From: an uncultured Lachnospiraceae bacterium
GTDB lineage: Bacteria; Bacillota; Clostridia; Lachnospirales; Lachnospiraceae
Length of the DNA: 64,000 nucleotides
Direction: 5' to 3'
Assembly (NCBI GenBank): GCA_910587095.1
Contig: CAJUMJ010000052.1
Span: 1 to 64,000 of the forward strand
A program made the position numbers and the translations under genes. Below are positions 41,867 to 50,426 of the stretch, one piece after another. Every line of letters begins with the position of its first letter. Position 1 is the first letter of the stretch. The notes under the pieces were generated by a model that saw only the letters and a program-made list of their open reading frames with translations, searched no databases and was not told where the DNA came from.

Positions 41867-42583
41867 ATGCATATACATGGGAGAAGGCTGAAAAAGGGCA
41901 GGGAACCGATAAAAGGTGTGCTGAATGAATTTTCAGATAGCAGAGTAATCACATTCACAGAGCAAGAAGTCGGAGATGTGGTTGATGTGGAATATCGCCT
42001 GAATGAAAACGAAAAGGGGTATTTTTCGGAAGAATATCGTGCAGATACAATTTCCAAAGAGGATGCCAAGGCGGTGGATATCACAGCATTTATTATTAAT
42101 GAAAAAGAAGGTATGTGCTACTGGTGGCTTTATGACTTGAAAAAGGATGTGAGTGGACAGGATGTGATTTGGCATTTGTGCCAGCAGTGGCGGGCGGCAT
42201 ATCAGTATTTAAATAATTCTGTATTAAGCTATTTGTCCGATATTTCGGTAGAGACAAGAGGAAATATAGGAGTCGTTACGCGCAATTTCGATGTAGGCAG
42301 GATTCGGACAGAATATAACGAGCTGGATAATGCAATAAGGGAAATTGAGATGGGGGCAAGCCGGACGGCGGTTTTGGCAAAAAGGAAAGCCGGCGTAAGA
42401 CTGCCGGTGCTACGAGCGAAAAGAGATTTGCTAAAGGATATATTGAATCAAAAAGTCAGCTTTTGTTTTGCGGGAAAGGATGAGGAGTTTACCTTTGATG
42501 TAAAAATTTTTGCGGAAAGAGAGAAGGAATCGTATTATGATAGGCTTATATGCAGTTTACTCTCTTTTCATGAAAACTTCTAG
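41867..42583 (+). CDS. protein of unknown function next to AAA ATPase
   Basis: Protein of 238 residues that I do not recognise. The first ~110 residues look like an alpha/beta domain with ITAFIINEKEGMCYWWLYDL and WHLCQQWRAAYQYL. A central Arg/Lys-rich helical region (about 145-205) may form a coiled coil (TEYNELDNAIREIEMG in part). No signal or membrane segment. AT-rich like the preceding ATPase gene and possibly acquired together with it, though a terminator and a structured element separate the two. Start behind GGGGGTAAAG. Confidence 0.6.
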   Translation: MHIHGRRLKKGREPIKGVLNEFSDSRVITFTEQEVGDVVDVEYRLNENEKGYFSEEYRADTISKEDAKAVDITAFIINEKEGMCYWWLYDLKKDVSGQDVIWHLCQQWRAAYQYLNNSVLSYLSDISVETRGNIGVVTRNFDVGRIRTEYNELDNAIREIEMGASRTAVLAKRKAGVRLPVLRAKRDLLKDILNQKVSFCFAGKDEEFTFDVKIFAEREKESYYDRLICSLLSFHENF

Positions 42584-42646
42584 CAAGCTTTGAAAAGTTC
42601 CTGAACAGCAATGAAATAAAATTAAGAAATAAGGGGATAAAATATT

Positions 42647-43303
42647 GTGATAAAGCGAATAAATCGCAGGGAATGGCTGCTTCGTCTCTGCTTTCTGACA
42701 CTTGGTCTGATCATCGCCCACCTTGGCGTGACCCTTTTTTTGATCAGCAGCCTGGGAACGGATACCTTTACCGTTTTTGCGGCAGGTATTTCCCATATCA
42801 CAGGGATTTCCGTAGGGCTGTGTCACAGCGGCATCCAATGTGTGCTGATTGTGCTTATGATTTTGTTTACAAAGGGGTACATAAAAACCGGTTCTTTTAT
42901 CTGCTGTCTTTTGGGCGGTCCCATTATTGACGTTTTTAACTGGCTTCTCGGAAGATTTGTGAATGAGGATTCCCCGTTTATTCTTCGCCTGGCGGTTATG
43001 GCGCTTGGCTGTGTCATTCTCGCTATCGGAATGGCATTGGTCATTGTCTCCGACGCCGGTACCGGGCCAAACGATTTGGTGGCTGTGATTCTTACGGACA
43101 AACTGAAAAAATTCCAGTTCCGCACGGTTCGCATTTGTTGTGATCTGTTTTTTATCATTGTCGGGTGGCTGCTTGGCGGAACGGTTGGGATCGGTACGGT
43201 GACCGCCGCTTTTCTGGTTGGGCCGGTAGCACAGGTTTTTCTTCCTGTTCACAGAAGGAATATCGAGCGCGTATTGGAGAGTAAGCTAAATACGCAAAGG
43301 TAG
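42647..43303 (+). CDS. YczE/YitT-like integral membrane protein
   Basis: Protein of 218 residues with five or six hydrophobic helices. It has the family segments SLGTDTFTVFAAGIS and SDAGTGPNDLVAV, two copies of a G-T-x-(D/P) loop seen in YczE/YyaS proteins. Starts at GTG behind AAGGGGAT. Function not known; YczE is linked to lipopeptide production in Bacillus. No clear partner nearby. Confidence 0.75.
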   Translation: MIKRINRREWLLRLCFLTLGLIIAHLGVTLFLISSLGTDTFTVFAAGISHITGISVGLCHSGIQCVLIVLMILFTKGYIKTGSFICCLLGGPIIDVFNWLLGRFVNEDSPFILRLAVMALGCVILAIGMALVIVSDAGTGPNDLVAVILTDKLKKFQFRTVRICCDLFFIIVGWLLGGTVGIGTVTAAFLVGPVAQVFLPVHRRNIERVLESKLNTQR

Positions 43304-43339
43304 TGGAGTGCGTTGCGAAGAATGGCAGAGGAATATCTT

Positions 43340-43367
43340 TTGAAATATGGGAAGCGGCGTGTATAGC
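43340..43367 (+). promoter_or_regulatory. candidate promoter of the first surface-protein gene
   Basis: TTGAAA (43340-43345), 16-base spacer, TATAGC (43362-43367), about 70 bases before the start codon. Moderate match only. Confidence 0.35.
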
Positions 43368-43434
43368 GAAACAGGTAAATCGTGTCGATAAATACAATAT
43401 AGCGTGCAGATGGCAGAGGGTGGAGGAGAGAAGG

Positions 43435-46400
43435 ATGTTTAGCAGAAATATGGCGTGGAAAATGAAAAGAGCGTTGACTGGGCTTCTGGCAGCCGGACTT
43501 GTGCTGACCAGTGTGCCGACGCCTGCTGTTTGGGCGGCCAATGAGGTGTTGGAAGAACAGCATCGCCCGGAGGAGGGGGAAGAAACCTCTCAGCAGGAGC
43601 CGGATCAGGAGGAGAAACCCGGAACAGGGGAGGAGTCCGGTCGGCCGGAGAAGGAAGAGGAGAACCAGGATCAGGAGAATCAGGATAAAGAGAACCAGGA
43701 TACGGACAACCCTGATGACAAGGAAAACCTGCCGGACGAGGAAAATCCTGACGGTTCGGATACCGACACGTCTGATGATGAAAACAAACCGAGTGATAAC
43801 ACGCCGGATGACAATACACCCGATGAGGAAGATAAGACGGAGCAGAATCCTGAGAATCCCGATGCGGGGGAAGATACGGATTCCGAGACACCCCAGCCGG
43901 GGACGGAGGAGTCGGATGAGGAGGAACCGGGCGAAGAAGATGCCGTGACGGAGGAAGACACTGTACCGGAGAAGCCGGTTTACACGGTTCAAGTGTCCGG
44001 GAACGATATTTCCGGGAATGATCTGGCGCAGGCAGAATCCGTGCAACAATGGGTGTATGTTGAAGGCGGCGGCTCCTATCAGGAAGGTGCGTTCTCTGTA
44101 CCGGATAAATCATCCGGTTCACGTCCCCGCCGTGCGGCAGCCGAGAGAGCGCAGCAGTCTGCGGCTGACTATATATACGAGCAGATGAAAAGGAAAGCTG
44201 CGGAGATTGATCTGTCGGAATATAACATTTTGGTAGAAGATATTAATAGTCTTGTGATCGGAGTGGTGAACGATCATCCGGATTTATATTTTGCGAGAAC
44301 TGCATATAGTTACTGGTCTGATGGAAACGGAAAAGTAACTAAAATTAAGCCAGAATATATAGCAGACACGCTTTTGGATGACGGGAAATTTAAAAAGGGT
44401 GTTCAGAGTGCGCTGGCATCGGTTGAGACGGGCATGACAGAACTTGAAAAAGCGGTCGCGTTGCATGACTATATTGTATTAAATTGTGAGTATGACTTGG
44501 AGAGGTTGAATAATAATACAATTCCACAGGTTTCATACTCGGCTTATGGTGTTCTGGCTGACAGGATCGCTGTGTGCCAGGGATATGCGTTGGCCTATAA
44601 ATATCTTCTGAATCAGGTCGGAATCGAATGTTTTATGGTTACCAGCGACGCCATGAACCATGCGTGGAACCTGATTAAACTGGACGGCGAATACTATCAG
44701 GTGGACATTACCTGGGATGATCCGGTTGCGGATCGATTTGGGCTGGCTGGACATAATTATATGTTTGTCAGTGATACGGCATTTCAGACGGAAAGCTCTG
44801 TGAGAGATTCACATCACGATTGGGTAATTACGACGGGAAGCAGCCAGACAAACTTAACTGCAACAAATACACAATATGATGACGCGTTTTGGACAAAAGT
44901 GACATCTCCGATTGTCTTTGATGGGCAGAAATGTTTTTACATGGATAATACTTTCGGTATCGTAAAAAGAGATACCTTAACGTCCGAAACGGAAGAGAAT
45001 GTGTTCGAATTAGATAACTGGATGGCTCCGGGAGGGGATTATTGGGCAAAAAAATATTCAGGCCTTTTCCGTTTGGGAGATCGCTTATACTTCAATTCGC
45101 AGGATGAAATTTGCAGTGTGATGTTAGACGGTTCTGACAAGCGATCAGAAACAGCGAAGCTGTCGACAGCGGATCGTAACGTATATGGCTGTGCTTATTT
45201 GCAGGGAGAAGCGAAATATTTACTTCGCGTAGACCCTAACACTATCAGTAATATGGAAATTTTGACAGCGACGTTTACCACACCGATTTATCAGGTGACT
45301 TTCGATACGCAGGGGCATGGCTCGGCTCCAAGTGCTTTGACAGGTCTGAATGCCGGGGATAAAATTGCCAGACCGGCAGATCCCACAGCAACCGGTTATA
45401 CTTTTGGCGGCTGGTACAAGGATATGGCATGTACAGAGGTATGGGACTTTGATACGGACACGGTGCAGGAAAGTTTGACCCTCTACGCGAAGTGGGAAAA
45501 GGAAATCGTTTCCCTTGCGGACGCGGAACTCACACTTTCTGAAACGACGTATACCTATGACAAGACGGCGAAGGAGCCTACGGTCGAGGTAACCCTTTCG
45601 AATATCAAACTTGTGGAGAATACGGACTATACGTTGTCTTACGAGAATAACATAAGCGCCGGAACGGCCGCTGTGAAGGTGACGGGAACCGGCGACTACA
45701 GCGGAGAGGCCACTGAGACTTTTGAGATCAAAAAGGCGCCGCTTACAATCAAGGCGAATGATATCACCATTCAGGTCGGCGATCAGCTTCCGGGAGACAG
45801 TGACTACGGATATAAGGCGGACGGCTTATTGGCGGATGATACCGTTACGACTTCGCCTGTTTATACATGTACGGCGACAGACAGCCAGACGGCCGGAACT
45901 TATGATATCGTCCCTTCCGGCGCGAAAGTGGGGAGCGCGGGTGAGGACAATTATGACATTACCTATGAGAAGGGCATTTTGACCATCGCGGAAAACTCTG
46001 TTATCACTTACGAGGTTATTTTTGACATGCAGGGTCACGGGACGGCTCCAACCGGCTATGACCGTATCGCTGCCGGCAGTAAGCTTGATAAGCCGGCCGA
46101 CCCGACAGCGGAAGGATTTGTCTTTGGCGGCTGGTACAAAGAGGCAGCATGTATCACGGCGTGGGATTTTGATGCGGACACAGTGGAAAAGGATCTGACG
46201 CTCTACGCGAAGTGGGAGGAGAAAGCGCCGGAGATTGTCTCCCTTGCGGATGCGGTTATCACTTTTTTGCAGACCGACTTTACCTATAATAAGAAAGCAC
46301 AGGAACCGAAGGTTGAAGTTACCCTATCGGGCGTAAAACTGGCGGAGGGAACGGACTACAGTCTCTCTTATGAGAACAATCTGGATGCCGGCACAGCAAC

Positions 46401-49400
46401 GGTGAAGGTGACGGGGGCTGGCGGATACAGCGGCGAAGTAAGCGAAAATTTCGAGATCAAAAGGGCGGGGATTACGATCCGGGCGAAAAACGTCAGAATT
46501 CGTGTCGGGGAAGCGATACCGGTAAAATACGAATATGAGGCGGTCGGCCTGATTGAGGGAGATGATCTGACGAAGGAGCCTTCCTTCCGGTGCGGGATTA
46601 CGAGCAGTGATACGGAGGGAGAGTATGATATTGTGCCCTTTGATGCGGAGGCCGGAAGCAACTATGAGATTACCGGCTACGAGCCTGGCAAGCTGACGGT
46701 GGTGGATGAATATACCTATTATAAAGTCATTTTTGACGTACAAGGGCATGGGGACGCTCCGGCAGCTCTCGAACGTGTCAAAGAAGGTGAAACCATCGGA
46801 AAACCGGCCGATCCTACAGCGGAGGGCTTTGTCTTTGACGGCTGGTACAAGGAGGCGGCATGTACCACGGCGTGGGATTTTGACACGGATACCGTGGAGG
46901 ATGATCTGACGCTCTATGCCAAGTGGAGTAAGGAGATTGTCTCTCTCACGAAAGCGGATATTTTTCTGACGGAAAACGATTTTACCTACAACGGGACGGA
47001 GCTAAAGCCGGAGGCTATTGTGCGTGTTTCCGATGTTGTCCTTGTGAAAGGAACGGATTACACGCTTTCTTACGAGGATAACAGGAATGCCGGTACGGCC
47101 ACTGTGAAGGTGACTGGTATTGGCAGCTATAAGGATACGGTCGGCAAAACTTTTACAATTAAAAAAGCGCCATTATCGATATGGGCGAAGGATAAGACTA
47201 TCCTGATTGGTGATCAGATCCCGGCGCAGTATGAATACGGGATGGAAGGTCTTTTTTCCGGGGACAGTCTGGTGCAGGAGCCTGTGCTTGCCTGTGATAT
47301 TGTGGATACAAATGAGGCGAATGAGTACGATATCGTGCCCTCCGGCGCCGATGCGGGAAATAACTATGTCATTTCTTATGCGAACGGCAAACTGCGGGTA
47401 GTTTCAGAGCTTGTCTCCTATAAGGTTACTTTCGACGTGCAGGGTCACGGTATGACCCCTGCCGCTTATGAGGATGTCAAACTTGGAAGCACGATCAAAA
47501 AGCCGGTGGATCCCTCGGAGGCAGGGTATCGTTTTGGCGGCTGGTATCAGGACGCGGCTTGCACGAGAGAGTGGAATTTTGAGAGGGATACCGTACAGGC
47601 GGATATGACCCTCTATGCGAAGTGGGTGAAGGAAACAAACGCCATCCAGGAGGAGGATGTGACTCTTGAGGAGGAGATCTTTACTTACGACGGGACATAT
47701 CACAGGCCGAAGGTGACTGTGATTGTCTCTGGCGTTACGCTTGTGGAAGGACAGGATTACAGACTCACCTACAAGAACAGCAGGGATGCCGGTATCGCGA
47801 CGGTGAACATTTTCGGCATAGGAGGTTACAGCGGCGAAGTTACAAAATACTTCCGGATAGAAGGTCTGCCGCTTTTGATCCGGGCGAAGGACAAAACGAT
47901 CCTGAGAGGAACACCCGTTCCGGCCCTGGACAGTTATGAATATGAAGCGAGCGGACTGCTCGAAGGGGATGTGCTGACGAGAGAGCCCGTCTTTGCCTGT
48001 GCGGTTCAAAATACCGACGTGGCCGGGCAGTACGACATTGTGCCGAGCCAGGCGGAGGCCGGAAAGAACTACAGCATTACTTATGAGTCCGGCATATTGA
48101 CGGTGGCGGACGAATATGTCTCCTGTACGGTCATCTTTGACAGGCAGGGACATGGTGGCGCTTCGTCAAGCTATGTGGGCGTGAAAGTCGGTTCCACGAT
48201 TGTCAGGCCGGAGGATCCCGCGGAAGAGGGGTATCGTTTCGCAGGATGGTATCGGGATATGGCATGTACCCGGGAGTGGGATTTTGACAACGATATCGTA
48301 CAGACGGATCTTACGCTGTATGCGAAGTGGCTACAGCTTGCGGCAGCCGGCGGCGAGGGCGGTTTCGCTTTGCAGGAGATCACTGATTTCTATTATACCG
48401 GTAAGCCGCATAAACCGGCGGTCAGTGTGTACGATGGCGAGACGCTGCTCAAGGCAGGCAGAGATTATCAGATCAGATATTATAACAACACGAACGCCAA
48501 TGCGAACGGTCTGCTGAAGAAAGGAAGCGGGGCGGGAAGTGACTTTAATGCGGCGCTTCCCTATGTGGAGATCATTGGCAAGGGCAATTACTCGGAGACG
48601 ATAAGGGTCAACTTTAATATATTAAGAACATCCATCGGAGACGGCGGAGCAAATCCGGCGGCAGGTGTGACGCTTAGGGTGAACGATCAGCTTGTGACGT
48701 CGGCGAGAGGAACGTTAAAGCCTTTCTCTTCTATTAAATATGTAAAGGCCATGCGTCCAAATTCGGATTATACGCTCAGCCTTACGGCGGTGAACGCGAA
48801 GGATGCGGCTGGGAACACAGTGACGGGAGAGCTTGGCGGCGCGGTGATTCCGGCCGGATGTAGCGGGGAGTTTTTGCTCACGGTTGCCGGCAGAGGCAAC
48901 TATGACGGAAGCGTCTGCAAGCCTGTCCATGTGACGGATAAGGCGCATCTGCTTAAAAACGCGGCTGTCATCCTCGGTAAAAACCAGAAGAATGTCACTT
49001 TCACGGGAAAACCGGTGGAGCTTGCGGCAGGGGAAACCGGCTCTGCGGATACCTTCACGGTGAAGTGCGGCGGCGTCATCCTGAAACCGGAGGTGGATTA
49101 TAAGGTGAGCTATCGCGGCAACGACAGGATCGGCAAGGCAGAACTGATCGTTACAGGTGCTGGAGCCTATGCCGGGAGCAAGACAGTGACTTTTAACATA
49201 AAGGGCGTGGCATTTTCGGCTAAAACGGTCAGTGTGAGCGGTATCACGGATAAGTCGTATACGGGCAAGGCATGGACGCAGAATGACGCTGTATTGACTT
49301 ACGCCTCCACAAATAAACGGCTGGTATACGGGACGGATTACACCGTAAGTTACAGCAGAAACATCAATAAGGGCACGGCTGCGATGACCTTTAAGGGAGT

Positions 49401-50292
49401 GGACAAAGCGGGTTACAGTGGCAGCTTTAAGAAGACGTTCAAGATTACCGCCGCGGATATCAACCAGGTGAAAAAGGCGGAAGGAATGCAGAACCTTGTC
49501 TTTGGTTACTGTAAGACGGGCGTGAAGCCTGTGGAGGAAATCGTCCTTACTGACCAGAGCGGATACAGGTTGAAAAACGGGAAGGACTATACGCTGCGGT
49601 ATACGAACAATAAGGCGGTGGCAAACACGACCGACCCGAAACCGCCCACAATTACCGTGAAGGGGAAGGGGAACTACGCGGGAGAGTTTCAAGTGTATTT
49701 CCGGATCGATAAAGCCGATCTTGCGGGACTTATTGTCAAGACGACGCCCGTCGCATATAAAAATAACAAAGCGGATAGTTTTGCCTACAAACCGACTGTG
49801 AAACTGATGGACGGCAAATCGGTACTGAGCGCCGGCAAAGATTTTGAGATCGCATACCGGAACAATACCCAGGCGGACTACGACAAATTTATGGCAAACG
49901 ACAACTGGAAGAAGCCGTTAGACGAAGGGGTTACCCCGGTGGATGCGGGCGTGCCGGTGGCGGTGATAACGGAAAAAGCGGGTTCCGGGTATTGCCTTGA
50001 AAATCCGATCTACGTTCCTTTGCCGATCTATCAAAAGCAGCTTAAGAAAGCGGAGCTTACGATGGAGCTCGGGGAGGCGATTTATACAGGCGATCAGGTC
50101 AGGCCGGTGGTGAAGAAGGTGTATTGCGCAGGCGTGCTGCTTGAGGAGGGCAGAGACTATACGGTTTCCTACGGTGCGAACGTCAAATCGGGAAAGAACC
50201 GGGGGAGCGTTACGATCAGCGGAATCGCGCCGCGTTACGGTGGCAGCGTCACCAGGAAATTTGATATTATAAGGAAGCCGATCGCCTATTAA
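43435..50292 (+). CDS. giant secreted protein: transglutaminase-like + InlB/MBG repeats
   Basis: Protein of 2285 residues. Signal peptide (1-33, ending AVWA). A ~140-residue Glu/Asp/Pro-rich linker follows. A transglutaminase-like domain (about 240-500) carries the triad C381 (VCQGYA), H409 (MNHAWN) and D424 (VDITWDDP). Then come five ~235-residue repeats, each an InlB B-repeat (FDxQGHG ... GGWY ... TLYAKW) plus two MBG-like beta modules, and finally further beta modules ending RKFDII. No sorting signal or membrane anchor at the C-terminus. The start was set at ATG 43435 behind GGAGGAGAGAAGG. Adhesin or wall-remodelling role is inferred. Confidence 0.85.
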   Translation: MFSRNMAWKMKRALTGLLAAGLVLTSVPTPAVWAANEVLEEQHRPEEGEETSQQEPDQEEKPGTGEESGRPEKEEENQDQENQDKENQDTDNPDDKENLPDEENPDGSDTDTSDDENKPSDNTPDDNTPDEEDKTEQNPENPDAGEDTDSETPQPGTEESDEEEPGEEDAVTEEDTVPEKPVYTVQVSGNDISGNDLAQAESVQQWVYVEGGGSYQEGAFSVPDKSSGSRPRRAAAERAQQSAADYIYEQMKRKAAEIDLSEYNILVEDINSLVIGVVNDHPDLYFARTAYSYWSDGNGKVTKIKPEYIADTLLDDGKFKKGVQSALASVETGMTELEKAVALHDYIVLNCEYDLERLNNNTIPQVSYSAYGVLADRIAVCQGYALAYKYLLNQVGIECFMVTSDAMNHAWNLIKLDGEYYQVDITWDDPVADRFGLAGHNYMFVSDTAFQTESSVRDSHHDWVITTGSSQTNLTATNTQYDDAFWTKVTSPIVFDGQKCFYMDNTFGIVKRDTLTSETEENVFELDNWMAPGGDYWAKKYSGLFRLGDRLYFNSQDEICSVMLDGSDKRSETAKLSTADRNVYGCAYLQGEAKYLLRVDPNTISNMEILTATFTTPIYQVTFDTQGHGSAPSALTGLNAGDKIARPADPTATGYTFGGWYKDMACTEVWDFDTDTVQESLTLYAKWEKEIVSLADAELTLSETTYTYDKTAKEPTVEVTLSNIKLVENTDYTLSYENNISAGTAAVKVTGTGDYSGEATETFEIKKAPLTIKANDITIQVGDQLPGDSDYGYKADGLLADDTVTTSPVYTCTATDSQTAGTYDIVPSGAKVGSAGEDNYDITYEKGILTIAENSVITYEVIFDMQGHGTAPTGYDRIAAGSKLDKPADPTAEGFVFGGWYKEAACITAWDFDADTVEKDLTLYAKWEEKAPEIVSLADAVITFLQTDFTYNKKAQEPKVEVTLSGVKLAEGTDYSLSYENNLDAGTATVKVTGAGGYSGEVSENFEIKRAGITIRAKNVRIRVGEAIPVKYEYEAVGLIEGDDLTKEPSFRCGITSSDTEGEYDIVPFDAEAGSNYEITGYEPGKLTVVDEYTYYKVIFDVQGHGDAPAALERVKEGETIGKPADPTAEGFVFDGWYKEAACTTAWDFDTDTVEDDLTLYAKWSKEIVSLTKADIFLTENDFTYNGTELKPEAIVRVSDVVLVKGTDYTLSYEDNRNAGTATVKVTGIGSYKDTVGKTFTIKKAPLSIWAKDKTILIGDQIPAQYEYGMEGLFSGDSLVQEPVLACDIVDTNEANEYDIVPSGADAGNNYVISYANGKLRVVSELVSYKVTFDVQGHGMTPAAYEDVKLGSTIKKPVDPSEAGYRFGGWYQDAACTREWNFERDTVQADMTLYAKWVKETNAIQEEDVTLEEEIFTYDGTYHRPKVTVIVSGVTLVEGQDYRLTYKNSRDAGIATVNIFGIGGYSGEVTKYFRIEGLPLLIRAKDKTILRGTPVPALDSYEYEASGLLEGDVLTREPVFACAVQNTDVAGQYDIVPSQAEAGKNYSITYESGILTVADEYVSCTVIFDRQGHGGASSSYVGVKVGSTIVRPEDPAEEGYRFAGWYRDMACTREWDFDNDIVQTDLTLYAKWLQLAAAGGEGGFALQEITDFYYTGKPHKPAVSVYDGETLLKAGRDYQIRYYNNTNANANGLLKKGSGAGSDFNAALPYVEIIGKGNYSETIRVNFNILRTSIGDGGANPAAGVTLRVNDQLVTSARGTLKPFSSIKYVKAMRPNSDYTLSLTAVNAKDAAGNTVTGELGGAVIPAGCSGEFLLTVAGRGNYDGSVCKPVHVTDKAHLLKNAAVILGKNQKNVTFTGKPVELAAGETGSADTFTVKCGGVILKPEVDYKVSYRGNDRIGKAELIVTGAGAYAGSKTVTFNIKGVAFSAKTVSVSGITDKSYTGKAWTQNDAVLTYASTNKRLVYGTDYTVSYSRNINKGTAAMTFKGVDKAGYSGSFKKTFKITAADINQVKKAEGMQNLVFGYCKTGVKPVEEIVLTDQSGYRLKNGKDYTLRYTNNKAVANTTDPKPPTITVKGKGNYAGEFQVYFRIDKADLAGLIVKTTPVAYKNNKADSFAYKPTVKLMDGKSVLSAGKDFEIAYRNNTQADYDKFMANDNWKKPLDEGVTPVDAGVPVAVITEKAGSGYCLENPIYVPLPIYQKQLKKAELTMELGEAIYTGDQVRPVVKKVYCAGVLLEEGRDYTVSYGANVKSGKNRGSVTISGIAPRYGGSVTRKFDIIRKPIAY
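45289..48335 (+). repeat. five tandem InlB-MBG coding repeats of about 0.7 kb
   Basis: Homologous units start at about 45289, 46009, 46720, 47419 and 48124, with spacings of 699-720 bases. Each begins with an InlB-type (Y)xVxFDxQGHG motif and its GGWYK/D...AC...W(D/N)F core, ending TLYAKW. The units are diverged at the DNA level, so they are old duplications rather than recent slippage. Confidence 0.85.
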
Positions 50293-50426
50293 CGGCCTTG
50301 TAAAAACGGCAAAATTATGATAAAATATCAATAGGTTGTGTCCAGGTATGCTTTTTAGGGACTTTTAACGGATTATATAGTGTATACGGTCAGAATGACC
50401 AGGGGGAAGAAAGAGGGTCGAGGGCT

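Noticed and set aside
43600..43960. Regularly spaced short GA-rich repeats resembling a repeat array
   Set aside because: They encode the Glu/Asp/Pro-rich linker of the surface protein; unit lengths vary and there are no unique spacers, so this is not a CRISPR array.
43680..43961. Minus-strand Ser-rich open frame
   Set aside because: It is the antisense image of the acidic linker (Glu/Asp codons reversed) with no ribosome binding site.
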